Part shown: positions 32,823-41,144 of the stretch, in pieces | How positions within the stretch are numbered: position 1 is the first letter of the stretch | How the letters are laid out: every line of letters begins with the position of its first letter | Assembly: GCF_016595245.1 (NCBI RefSeq) | Contig: NZ_JAENHM010000073.1 | Location: 186,001 to 250,000 of the forward strand | From: Azospirillum endophyticum | GTDB lineage: Bacteria > Pseudomonadota > Alphaproteobacteria > Azospirillales > Azospirillaceae | DNA: 64,000 nucleotides | Direction of reading: 5' to 3' | The notes under the pieces: model-generated | Database searches by the model: none | Told to the model about the DNA's origin: nothing | Seen by the model: only the letters and a program-made list of their open reading frames with translations | Made by a program: the position numbers and the translations under genes

Positions 32823-33593
32823 ATGTGCGAACTCCTGGGCATGAGCGCCAACGTGCCCACGGACATCTGCTTCAGCTTCGCCGGGTTGATGCGCCGCGGC
32901 GGTCAGACCGGGCCGCATCGCGACGGCTGGGGCATCGCCTTCTACGAGGGGAAAGGCTGCCGCACCTTCCACGACCCGGCGCCGAGCAGCGAGTCGGAGA
33001 TCGCACGGCTGGTCAGCCAGTATTCGATCAAGTCCTGCACCGTGATCTCGCACATCCGCCGGGCCAACCGCGGCCGGGTGTCGCTGGAGAACACCCATCC
33101 CTTCACCCGCGAGCTGTGGGGCCGGGTCTGGACCTTCGCCCACAACGGACAGCTGAAGGGGATCAAGGACCGCCTCCTGACCTTCTACGAGCCGGTCGGC
33201 AGCACCGACAGCGAATATGCCTTCTGCTGGCTGCTCGATCAGATCCGCATGCAGTATCCCGAGCCGCCGAAGACCACTGCCGGGCTGATGAAGCTGATCC
33301 GCCATCTCGCCGCCGATCTGGGGACGCTCGGCGTGTTCAACATGCTGCTCAGCGACGGGCGGTATCTGTGGTGCCACTGCGCCACCAACCTCGCCTGGCT
33401 GACGCGCAAGGCGCCTTTCGGCGCCGCCACCCTGGTCGATGCCGACATGAGCGTCGATTTCTCCAAGGAGACGACACCCAACGACGTCGTCACCGTCGTC
33501 GCCACCCGTCCGCTGACCAGGGACGAAGCCTGGACGGTGATGCAGCCGGGCCAGATGGCGATCTTCCGCAGCGGGGCGCTGGCGCTCCGCTGA
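32823..33593 (+). CDS. Class II glutamine amidotransferase (YafJ-like)
   Basis: Ntn-type amidotransferase of 256 residues. Catalytic Cys2 is exposed after Met removal (MCELLGMSAN). HRDGWGIAFYEG, SHIRRANRG and FAHNGQLKG are the family's substrate-binding elements. There is no synthetase partner domain, as in YafJ proteins, whose acceptor is unknown. GAGGA precedes the ATG at 32823. It lies 128 bp after the ArsC-like gene; no functional link to dra genes is evident. Confidence 0.9.
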   Translation: MCELLGMSANVPTDICFSFAGLMRRGGQTGPHRDGWGIAFYEGKGCRTFHDPAPSSESEIARLVSQYSIKSCTVISHIRRANRGRVSLENTHPFTRELWGRVWTFAHNGQLKGIKDRLLTFYEPVGSTDSEYAFCWLLDQIRMQYPEPPKTTAGLMKLIRHLAADLGTLGVFNMLLSDGRYLWCHCATNLAWLTRKAPFGAATLVDADMSVDFSKETTPNDVVTVVATRPLTRDEAWTVMQPGQMAIFRSGALALR

Positions 33594-33739
33594 CCAGATC
33601 ACTTTCCGCCGATTGTTGCTTTTCCAAGGACGATCTTTCGCGCACAGCCTGGCTTAACCGCCTAGAAACAAAGGAGCATCTTGGGCGTCAGAAACCGGCC
33701 GGACCTGACGGCCGCAACAACCAAGAGGCTCCTTCCGTC

Positions 33740-34360
33740 ATGACCACGATCCTGCATGTCGACTCCAGCCCGCTCGGCACTTTTTCCGTCACCCGCCAGC
33801 TGACCGCCTCCATCGTCGAGGCTCTGGTGAAGGCCGATCCGGCGGCCACCGTCGTCACCCGTGACGTCGCCGCCAACCCGCCGGCCCATCTGGATGCCGA
33901 ACTGCTGCCGGTTCTCAAGCTCGGCGTTGTGGATGGGCTGAGCGAGCGCCAGCGCGAGGAGCTGGCCCTGACCAATGTGCTCCTCGACGAGTTCCTGGCC
34001 GCCGATGTCGTGGTCGTCGGCGCGCCGATGTACAACTTCTCCATTCCTACCCAGTTGAAGGCCTGGATCGACCGCCTTGCCCAGGCCGGCCGCACCTTCC
34101 GCTACACCGAGAAGGGTCCCGAGGGTCTGGCCGGCGGCAAGCGCGTGATCGTGGCCTCGGGCCGCGGCGGCGTCTATTCGACCAATCCGGCGCTGGCCGG
34201 TCTGGACCACCAGGAAGCCTATCTGCGTTCGGTGTTCGGCTTCTTCGGTATCACCGACGTCAGCTTCGTCCGCGCCGAGGGCGTCAGCATGGGTGCGGAG
34301 GCCAGGGACAAGGCTCTGGCCGGCGCCGCCAAGGTGATCGAAGAGCTGGTCGCCGCCTGA
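33740..34360 (+). CDS. azoR: FMN-dependent NADH-azoreductase
   Basis: Flavodoxin-fold quinone/azo reductase of 206 residues. The FMN-binding segments are HVDSSPLGTFSVTRQLT, GAPMYNFSIPTQLKAWID and ASGRGGVYS. The physiological role is probably two-electron quinone reduction against thiol or electrophile stress. A ribosome site AAGAGG lies about 11 nt before the ATG at 33740. Convergent with amn. Confidence 0.92.
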   Translation: MTTILHVDSSPLGTFSVTRQLTASIVEALVKADPAATVVTRDVAANPPAHLDAELLPVLKLGVVDGLSERQREELALTNVLLDEFLAADVVVVGAPMYNFSIPTQLKAWIDRLAQAGRTFRYTEKGPEGLAGGKRVIVASGRGGVYSTNPALAGLDHQEAYLRSVFGFFGITDVSFVRAEGVSMGAEARDKALAGAAKVIEELVAA

Positions 34361-34369
34361 GACTGAAGC

Positions 34370-34395
34370 GGGGGTGGGGTATCGGCTTCACCCCC
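34370..34395. terminator. Possible bidirectional hairpin between azoR and amn
   Basis: GGGGGTG (34370-34376) pairs with CACCCCC (34389-34395) in the 47-bp gap between the convergent genes. No clear T-run is present, so this is weak. Confidence 0.4.
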
Positions 34396-34407
34396 GGCTC
34401 ATGTCCC

Positions 34408-35916
34408 CTACTGGAACGCCACTTCCGCCAAGCTGCGCAGCTTGCGGGAGTGCAGCGTTTCCATCCCGTGCTCGCGCAGCAGTTCCATCGCCAGCACGCC
34501 GATCTTCAGATGTTGGTCGACCCGCTCACGGTAGAAGCGGTCGGCCATGCCCGGCAGTTTCAGCTGCCCATGCATCGGCTTGTCCGACACGCACAGCAAC
34601 GTCCCGTACGGCACGCGGAAGCGGAAGCCGTTGGCGGCGATCGTCGCGCTTTCCATGTCCAGCGCGATGGCCCGGCTCTGGCTGAACCGCATCAGCGGTT
34701 CGCGGTGGTCGCGCAGTTCCCAGTTGCGATTGTCGATGGTGGCGACCGTGCCGGTGCGCATGATGCCCTTGAGGTCGAATCCCGACAGCCCGGTCACCCG
34801 CTCCACCGCCGTCTCGAGCGCCCGCTGCACCTCGGCCAGCGCCGGCACCGGCACCCACAAGGGCAGGTCGGCGTCGAGCACATGGTCCTCGCGGACATAG
34901 CCGTGGGCCAGCACATAGTCGCCCAGCCGCTGGGTATGGCGCAGACCGGCGCAATGGCCCAGCATCAGCCACGCATGCGGGCGCAGCACCGCGATGTGGT
35001 CGGTGATCGTCTTGGCGTTCGACGGGCCGACGCCGATGTTCACCAGCGTGATGCCGTTGCCGTCCGGGCGTTTCAGGTGATAGGCCGGCATCTGCGGCAT
35101 GCGCATCAGCCTGGCCGTCGGGGTATCCGCCCCACCGCCCAGATTCTGGTTGCTGGTGACGATGTCGCCCGGCTCGACGAAGCTGTCATACTGGGCGCGG
35201 TAGGCGGCCAACTCGGCGTCGCCGGTCGGCTCCATGATCTCGCGCGACAGCCGGATGAACTCGTCCACATAGAACTGGTAGTTGGTGAACAGAACGAAGT
35301 TCTGGAAATGCTCCGGCGCGGTCGCGGTGTAGTGGCGCAGCCGGTGCAGCGAGAAATCGACCCGTGGGGCCGTGAACAGGGCCAGCGGCTTGACCGCGTC
35401 CAGCCCGGTGTCGCAGGTGCCGTTGACGATGGTGTCGTCCGTCCGCGCAAGGTCCGGCAGGTCGAACAGGTCGGGCAGCTTGGTCAGCCGGTCCGGCGGC
35501 AGGTCGCCTTCGACATACATGCCCTGGGGGAAGGCGAAATGGATCGGGATCGCCTCCTCGCTGACGCCGACCTCCAGCGGGACCTCGTGGTTGCGCAGCA
35601 GAAGCGTGAACTGTTCCAGCAGATAGCGTTCGAACAGGTCGGGCCGCGTCACCGTGGTGGAATGGACGCCGACCCCTTCGACGAAGCCGTAGGACAGCCG
35701 GGTATCGACCGCGACACCGGACACCGCGGTCATCCGGACATAGGGATAATAGGCCCGGTTCCGCCCACCTTCCTCTTCGCCCTGGGTGTAGGCGGCGAAG
35801 CGGTCGCGCAGGTAGGCGGTGTTGCGGTCGTAGATGTCGCGCACGCAGGCCAGTGCGGCTTTGGCATCGGTGAAGCGCCCGGCCGACCCGGGCTGGAGCG
35901 GGGCTTTATCAGTCAT
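34408..35916 (-). CDS. amn: AMP nucleosidase
   Basis: Hydrolyses AMP to adenine and ribose 5-phosphate. It has 502 residues, the normal length. The N-terminal regulatory domain is followed by the nucleoside-phosphorylase-like catalytic domain (ITLVNIGVGPSNAKTITDH, RPHAWLMLGHCAGLR, then ALDMESATIAANGFRFRVPY and CVSDKPMHGQLKLPG). Start at the ATG at 35916 (MTDKAPLQPG). An upstream in-frame start would add 26 unconserved residues. Confidence 0.95.
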   Translation of the reverse strand: MTDKAPLQPGSAGRFTDAKAALACVRDIYDRNTAYLRDRFAAYTQGEEEGGRNRAYYPYVRMTAVSGVAVDTRLSYGFVEGVGVHSTTVTRPDLFERYLLEQFTLLLRNHEVPLEVGVSEEAIPIHFAFPQGMYVEGDLPPDRLTKLPDLFDLPDLARTDDTIVNGTCDTGLDAVKPLALFTAPRVDFSLHRLRHYTATAPEHFQNFVLFTNYQFYVDEFIRLSREIMEPTGDAELAAYRAQYDSFVEPGDIVTSNQNLGGGADTPTARLMRMPQMPAYHLKRPDGNGITLVNIGVGPSNAKTITDHIAVLRPHAWLMLGHCAGLRHTQRLGDYVLAHGYVREDHVLDADLPLWVPVPALAEVQRALETAVERVTGLSGFDLKGIMRTGTVATIDNRNWELRDHREPLMRFSQSRAIALDMESATIAANGFRFRVPYGTLLCVSDKPMHGQLKLPGMADRFYRERVDQHLKIGVLAMELLREHGMETLHSRKLRSLAEVAFQ

Positions 35917-36027
35917 GCCGTCAAAGATGGGGTACGAACGACCGGCTGGGAAGGCCGAATTTTGGCCAACCCCCGCTCGACCGACGACGCTCATCCATTC
36001 GGAGACGAGTGGCCGGACTGCGCAGCC

Positions 36028-37341
36028 TCAGTCGGCGTGCAGCCCCATCAAGGACTTGGCGAAGGCATCGGCATCGAAGGGGCGCAGGTCGTAGACGCCC
36101 TCGCCGACGCCGATGGCGTGGACGGGGATCTTGAACTTCTCCGCCAGCGAGACCAGCACGCCGCCGCGGGCGGAACCGTCCAGCTTGGTCAGGATCAGGC
36201 CGTTGACGTTGACCATGTCGCGGAAGATTTCCACCTGGCTGTGCGCGTTCTGGCCGGTGGTGGCATCCAGAGTCAGCAGGGTGGTGTGCGGCGCGGTCTC
36301 GTCCAGCTTCTTGATGACGCGGACGATCTTGCGCAGCTCCTCCATCAGGCCGGTCTTGTTCTGCAGCCGGCCGGCGGTGTCGATCAGCAGCACGTCGACC
36401 TTCTCGGCCCGTGCCCGCTCCAGCGCGTCGTAGGCCAGCCCGGCGGCATCGGCGCCGGTGTCGCGGGCGACGACCGGGCAGCCGGTGCGCTCGCCCCAGA
36501 TCTTCAGCTGGCTGACCGCGGCGGCGCGGAAGGTGTCGCCGGCCGCCAGCATCACGCTCTTGCCCTCCGCCTTGAACTGGCGGGCGAGCTTGCCGATGGT
36601 GGTGGTCTTGCCGGTGCCGTTGACGCCGACCACCAGGATGACGTGCGGCTTCAGGGCCGGGTCCAGCACAAGCGGCTTGGCGACGGGGGTGACGATCTTG
36701 GACACCTCGGCCGCCAGCGTCGCCTTGACCTCCTCCGGCGAGACCTCCTTGCCGAAGCGGGTGCGTGCCAGCTCCGCCGTCACCTTCGCCGCGGTGGCCG
36801 GGCCGAGGTCGGCGGTGATCAGCAGTTCCTCCAGCTCCTCCAGAGCCTCGTCGTCCAGCTTGCGCTTGGTGAAGATGCCGGTGATGCCGTCGGTCAGCTT
36901 GGACGAGGACTTCGACAGCCCCTCCTTCAGCTTGGCGAACCAGCCCTTCCTGGTCGGCGGCGCCTCTTCGGCGACGGCGGCCGGGGCGGGAGCGGGCGGC
37001 AGTTCCGGAACCGGCTCGGGTTCCGGCACCGGGGCAAAGACCACCGGAGCGGGAGGCTCGACCGGCACGGGTGCGGCCGGCGGCGCCGAAATACCCGCGG
37101 GCTCCGCGGCCGGAGCGGACGGCACGGGCGGAGGTTCGGTGCTCGGCGCGGCGGGTGCCAGTTCCGGCACCGGCTCGATCTCCGGCTTCGGGGCGGGCGT
37201 TGCCGCCGCCGGAGGTTCCGGCGCCTCTTCCGGCTCCGCTGCGGGAGCGGCCGACTCCAGATTGACCGATTCGTCCTTCGCCGCCTCGTCCTTGGGAGCG
37301 GTCTCTTCGGGCTTCTTGCGGCCGAACCAGCGGAAAATCAT
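36028..37341 (-). CDS. ftsY: Signal recognition particle receptor FtsY
   Basis: SRP receptor GTPase that docks ribosome-SRP complexes at the inner membrane. It has 437 residues: a long Pro/Ala/Glu-rich acidic N-terminal domain (about 10-130), then N domain and G domain. G1 is GVNGTGKTT (239-247); DTFRAAAV, LLIDTAGRLQ and LTKLDGSARGG follow. The N-terminal tail MIFRWFGRKK is basic and suited to lipid contact. Third gene of dapF-mtaB-ftsY, 25 bp after mtaB. Confidence 0.95.
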   Translation of the reverse strand: MIFRWFGRKKPEETAPKDEAAKDESVNLESAAPAAEPEEAPEPPAAATPAPKPEIEPVPELAPAAPSTEPPPVPSAPAAEPAGISAPPAAPVPVEPPAPVVFAPVPEPEPVPELPPAPAPAAVAEEAPPTRKGWFAKLKEGLSKSSSKLTDGITGIFTKRKLDDEALEELEELLITADLGPATAAKVTAELARTRFGKEVSPEEVKATLAAEVSKIVTPVAKPLVLDPALKPHVILVVGVNGTGKTTTIGKLARQFKAEGKSVMLAAGDTFRAAAVSQLKIWGERTGCPVVARDTGADAAGLAYDALERARAEKVDVLLIDTAGRLQNKTGLMEELRKIVRVIKKLDETAPHTTLLTLDATTGQNAHSQVEIFRDMVNVNGLILTKLDGSARGGVLVSLAEKFKIPVHAIGVGEGVYDLRPFDADAFAKSLMGLHAD

Positions 37342-37366
37342 GGAGTGTCCACTATGAGAGAGGTCG

Positions 37367-38638
37367 TCAGAGCGGGGTGCCGGTCAGCACGCCGTCCTTG
37401 ATGCCGGTGATGGCGGCGGGCACCAGCGAACCGGGCGGGAAGGGCCGGCCCAGGCGGACCGCGGCGAAATGCTCGGTGCGGCCCAGGTCTTCCTTTTCCA
37501 CCAGCACCATGGCGCTGCGGCCGACGAGGCTCGCCAGGGTGCGGGCCTCCGCCGCCTCGCCGACGGCGCGCAGGCGGGCGGCGCGCTCCTTGCGAACGGC
37601 GCCGTCGACCTGCGGCATGCGGGCGGCCGGCGTGCCGGGACGCGGGCTGTAGGGGAAGACATGCAGCCAGGTCAGGCCGCACTCCTCCACCAGCCGCAGG
37701 GTGTTCTGGAACATCTCCTCGGTTTCCGTCGGGAAACCGGCGATGAAGTCGGCACCGAACACCACATCGGGCCGGAGCGAACGCACCCGTTCGCAGAAGG
37801 CGATGGAATCGGCGCGGCCATGGCGGCGCTTCATGCGCTTCAGCACCATGTCGTCGCCGGCCTGCAGCGACAGGTGCAGGTGCGGCATCAGGCGCGGCTC
37901 GGTCTCGATCAGGCGCCAGAGATCGTCGTCCATCTCGATGCAGTCGATCGAGGACAGGCGCAGCCGGGGCAGCTCCGGTACCAGCGCCAGCAGCCGGCGC
38001 ACCATCTGGCCCAGCGACGGCGCCCCCGGCAGGTCGGGGCCGTAGCTGGTGATGTCAACGCCGGACAGCACCACCTCGTTGTAGCCGGCCTTGACCAGGG
38101 CGTGGACCTGTTCGACGATTCCGCCGATCGGGACGGACCGCGACGGCCCGCGGCCATAGGGGATGATGCAGAAGGTGCAGCGGTGGTCGCAGCCCTGCTG
38201 GACCTGGACGAAGGCGCGGGCGCGGTCCTCGAAGCCGCCGATCAGGTGGCCGGCGGTTTCCTTCACCGACATGATATCGTTGACCAGCACCTTCTCGGCC
38301 GGCGGCAGGCCCCAGCTTTCCGGCTGGAGCTTTTCCTGGTTGCCCAGGACCTGATCGACCTCCGGCATCGCCGCGAAGCGCTGCGGGTCGATCTGGGCGG
38401 CGCAGCCGGTGACGACGATGCGGGCGTCCGGCCGCTCGCGGCGCAGCTTGCGGATGGTCTGCCGCGCCTGCCGTTCGGCCTCCGACGTCACGGCGCAGGT
38501 GTTGACGATCACCACGTCGTCCAGCCCGGCGCTGCGCGCATGATTGCGCATCACCTCGGATTCGTAGGTGTTCAGGCGGCAGCCGAAGGTGACGATCTCG
38601 GGGCCGGTCTTGGTCGTATCGTCGGCCATGTCGCTCAT
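37367..38638 (-). CDS. mtaB: tRNA (N6-L-threonylcarbamoyladenosine(37)-C2)-methylthiotransferase
   Basis: Radical-SAM methylthiotransferase that makes ms2t6A37 in tRNA. It has 423 residues. The UPF0004 domain carries three auxiliary-cluster Cys (C20, C48, C79). The radical-SAM motif CDHRCTFC is at 150-157. A TRAM-like C-terminal segment is present. FGCRLNTYESE and the RPGTPAARMPQV segment point to MtaB rather than MiaB. The start overlaps the dapF stop by four bases. Confidence 0.93.
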   Translation of the reverse strand: MSDMADDTTKTGPEIVTFGCRLNTYESEVMRNHARSAGLDDVVIVNTCAVTSEAERQARQTIRKLRRERPDARIVVTGCAAQIDPQRFAAMPEVDQVLGNQEKLQPESWGLPPAEKVLVNDIMSVKETAGHLIGGFEDRARAFVQVQQGCDHRCTFCIIPYGRGPSRSVPIGGIVEQVHALVKAGYNEVVLSGVDITSYGPDLPGAPSLGQMVRRLLALVPELPRLRLSSIDCIEMDDDLWRLIETEPRLMPHLHLSLQAGDDMVLKRMKRRHGRADSIAFCERVRSLRPDVVFGADFIAGFPTETEEMFQNTLRLVEECGLTWLHVFPYSPRPGTPAARMPQVDGAVRKERAARLRAVGEAAEARTLASLVGRSAMVLVEKEDLGRTEHFAAVRLGRPFPPGSLVPAAITGIKDGVLTGTPL

Positions 38639-39498
38639 TCGGAAACCAGCTCGGCCGAAACCAGTTCAGCCGACAGGCGACCGCTGAAGCTCAGCGCCAC
38701 CGGACCGGTCATCAGGACGCGGTCGTCCGCGGTCCATTCGATGGTCAGGGTGCCGCCGTCCAGCAGGATATCGGCCTTGCGCCCGGTCAGGCCACGGCGG
38801 GCCGCCGCCACCAGCGTGGCGCAGGCGCCGGTGCCGCAGGCCTGGGTGATGCCGGCACCGCGCTCCCACACCCGCATGCGGATGGCGGTGGGCGACAGCA
38901 CCTGGGCGAATTCGATGTTGGAGCGTTCGGGGAAGGCGGCATGGGTCTCGAACACCGGACCGACTTCGGCCAGCGGCACCGCTTCGGCATCGTCGACGAA
39001 GAAGACGGCGTGGGGGTTGCCCATGTTGACGGCGACCGGCCCCGAGAAGCCGCCATGCTCGACCGACTCGACCCGCAGCGTGTCGGTGGGGGCGGCCAGC
39101 GGAATGGCGCTCCAGTCCAGCCGGGGCGGACCCATGTCGACCGTGATGCGGCCATTGTCGGCGCGGGTGGCGTGCAGCAATCCGGCGGCGGTCTGGAAGC
39201 TGGCGCGGTCGCGCCCGCTCTCCTCCATCAGCAGCCAGCCGACGCAGCGCGACGCATTGCCACAGGCCCCGGCTTCGCTGCCGTCGGCGTTGTGGATGCG
39301 CATGAAGGCGTCGGCCCCCGGCGCGTCCGTGCTTTCCAGAATGATGAGCTGGTCGCAGCCCACGCCGGTCTTGCGGCCGGCGATGGCGCGCACCTCCGCG
39401 CCGCCCAGAACCATCGGGTTGCGGTAGGGCTCGGAACGGGCATCGATCACGACGAAGTCGTTGCCGAGGCCGTGCATCTTCAGGAATTCGCGGGTCAT
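38635..39498 (-). CDS. dapF: Diaminopimelate epimerase
   Basis: Converts LL- to meso-diaminopimelate for lysine and murein synthesis. It has 287 residues. The two catalytic cysteines are C79 (SEAGACGNASRC) and C221 (TQACGTGACATL). The ATG at 39498 (MTREFLKMHGLGNDF) is the family start; longer frames are not conserved. The C-terminus has a short duplicated tail (SAELVSAELVSE) overlapping the mtaB start. First gene of dapF-mtaB-ftsY. Confidence 0.96.
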   Translation of the reverse strand: MTREFLKMHGLGNDFVVIDARSEPYRNPMVLGGAEVRAIAGRKTGVGCDQLIILESTDAPGADAFMRIHNADGSEAGACGNASRCVGWLLMEESGRDRASFQTAAGLLHATRADNGRITVDMGPPRLDWSAIPLAAPTDTLRVESVEHGGFSGPVAVNMGNPHAVFFVDDAEAVPLAEVGPVFETHAAFPERSNIEFAQVLSPTAIRMRVWERGAGITQACGTGACATLVAAARRGLTGRKADILLDGGTLTIEWTADDRVLMTGPVALSFSGRLSAELVSAELVSE

Positions 39499-39589
39499 GG
39501 CCGCCGTTATATGGCGAGCCGCGGGGATAAGTCCATAAGGCGCCATGCAAGGCAGAATCGCGGAGCCCGCCACGGAGCGAGCCCCTCTG

Positions 39590-40012
39590 CTACGCCCCCT
39601 TGAACACCAGATGCTTTGACGCGGCGAAGTTGAAGAACATGCCGGCGATGGAGCCGGCGGCCACCGCCAGGAACGGATGTTCGGTGACCGCCTGCACGCT
39701 GGATTCCAGCCCGACCGAAACGCCGTAATTCACCACCCCGCCGATGGCGTTTGCGGCGATGAACTTGGCCCACTGGCGGTGCAGCGGCTCGGTCGCCGCG
39801 CCCCTGAAGGTGAAGGCGCGGTTCAACGCCCAGGTGGCCGTCGCCGCCGCGAAGAAGGACGGCACGCGGGCGGCGAAGAACTGCAACCCCAGCCCCAGGC
39901 CGGCATAGAGCACGACCGTGTCGACCACCAGCCCGACGATGCCGACCAGGCCGAACTTGGCGAACTGCACCCCCAGCCGGCCGAGCCGGCTGTCCAGCAG
40001 GGCGGCCGTCAT
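39590..40012 (-). CDS. GtrA-family membrane protein
   Basis: Small membrane protein of 140 residues with four predicted transmembrane helices (FGLVGIVGLVVDTVVLYAGL, FFAAATATWALNRAFTF, FIAANAIGGVVNYGVSVGL, FLAVAAGSIAGMFFNFAAS). These match GtrA/DPMS-type proteins, thought to flip or position polyprenyl-linked sugars. It lies 5 nt after the GT2 gene, so the two are coupled. This pairing is typical of polyprenyl-phosphate-sugar pathways for surface glycans. Confidence 0.9.
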   Translation of the reverse strand: MTAALLDSRLGRLGVQFAKFGLVGIVGLVVDTVVLYAGLGLGLQFFAARVPSFFAAATATWALNRAFTFRGAATEPLHRQWAKFIAANAIGGVVNYGVSVGLESSVQAVTEHPFLAVAAGSIAGMFFNFAASKHLVFKGA

Positions 40013-40017
40013 GCCGC

Positions 40018-41076
40018 TCACCGCGGCGCGTCCGGCTGGGCCAGCGGCGGATGGATGCCCGGGGCGCGCAGCGATAGGTAATGCATGCGCTTGGCCTCGC
40101 GGCGGCCATGGGTGACTGTGTCGAGGATCAGGCCGCAGGTCAGGCTGAGGAAGGCCAGCAACATCAGTCCGGTGGCGAGCAAGGCGGTGGGGAAGCGCGG
40201 AACCAGGCCAGTCTGGAAATAGGTCGCGATCACCGGCACGCCCAGGATCACCGACGACAGCGCCAGCAGGCCGAAGGCGGCGGAGAAGAAGGACAGCGGC
40301 CGTTCCTCCTTCACCAGCATGATGATGGCGCGCAGGATGCGGATGCCGTCGCGGATGGTGTTCAGCTTGCTGTGCGACCCGGGCGGACGGTCCTTGTAGG
40401 GGGTCTTCACCTCGGCGATCGGCATGCGCAGCTCCAGCGCATGGACGGTCAGCTCCGTTTCGGTCTCGAAACCGCTGGCCAGCGCCGGGAAGGACTTCAC
40501 GAAGCGGCGGGAGAAGACCCGGTAGCCCGACAGCATGTCGGCGATGCGGCTGCCGAAGATCCTGGCGACCATCCCGGTCAGCACGAGGTTGCCGAAGCGG
40601 TGGCCCGGGCGGTAGGCGGCGACGATCTCCGTCACCCGCGCGCCGTTGACCATGTCGAGCTGCTCGTCCCACAGGCGCTTGACCAGTTCCGGCGCGCTGG
40701 CGGCGTGATAGGTGTCGTCGCCGTCGACCAGCACATAGACGTCCGCCTCGATGTCGGCGAACATGCGGCGCATGACGTTGCCCTTGCCCTGCAACGGCTC
40801 GCTCCGGACCACGGCGCCCGCGGCGCGCGCGACCTCGACCGTCCGGTCCTGCGAATTGTTGTCGTAGACATAGACGATGGCGTCGGGCAGGGCCGCGCGG
40901 AAGTCCTGCACCACCTTGCCGATCGCCGCCTCCTCGTTGTAGCAGGGGATCAGCACCGCGATGGTGGGGGCCGGGCCGGCATCGGCATCGGCAGCCGCCG
41001 ACGGCGTTCCGGACGCGCTTGCTGCCGGGGGGAGGTCGGGGCGGTCGGCAGGGCGGTCTAGGGTCGATACGGTCAT
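40018..41076 (-). CDS. Glycosyltransferase family 2 (polyprenyl-phosphate sugar synthase-like)
   Basis: GT2 enzyme of 352 residues. The GT-A nucleotide-binding region is IAVLIPCYNEEAAIGKVV, with DNNSQDRT and the metal-binding VLVDGDDTYHA. DMLSGYRVFSRRFVKSFP and the C-terminal pair of transmembrane helices resemble dolichyl/undecaprenyl-phosphate sugar synthases. Start set at 41076 (MTVSTLDRP); a start at 41133 is in frame. It probably makes the lipid-linked sugar used with the GtrA protein. The sugar is unknown. Confidence 0.88.
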   Translation of the reverse strand: MTVSTLDRPADRPDLPPAASASGTPSAAADADAGPAPTIAVLIPCYNEEAAIGKVVQDFRAALPDAIVYVYDNNSQDRTVEVARAAGAVVRSEPLQGKGNVMRRMFADIEADVYVLVDGDDTYHAASAPELVKRLWDEQLDMVNGARVTEIVAAYRPGHRFGNLVLTGMVARIFGSRIADMLSGYRVFSRRFVKSFPALASGFETETELTVHALELRMPIAEVKTPYKDRPPGSHSKLNTIRDGIRILRAIIMLVKEERPLSFFSAAFGLLALSSVILGVPVIATYFQTGLVPRFPTALLATGLMLLAFLSLTCGLILDTVTHGRREAKRMHYLSLRAPGIHPPLAQPDAPR

Positions 41077-41144
41077 GGCTGGCTTCTGGCTGGAGACGGG
41101 ACAGGCCGGGCTGTCAACGGCGATAAACAGCACGAATGCCGCAA

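Noticed and set aside
34450..37401. 983-codon plus-strand open frame
   Set aside because: It is antisense to amn and ftsY, both of which have full family motifs.
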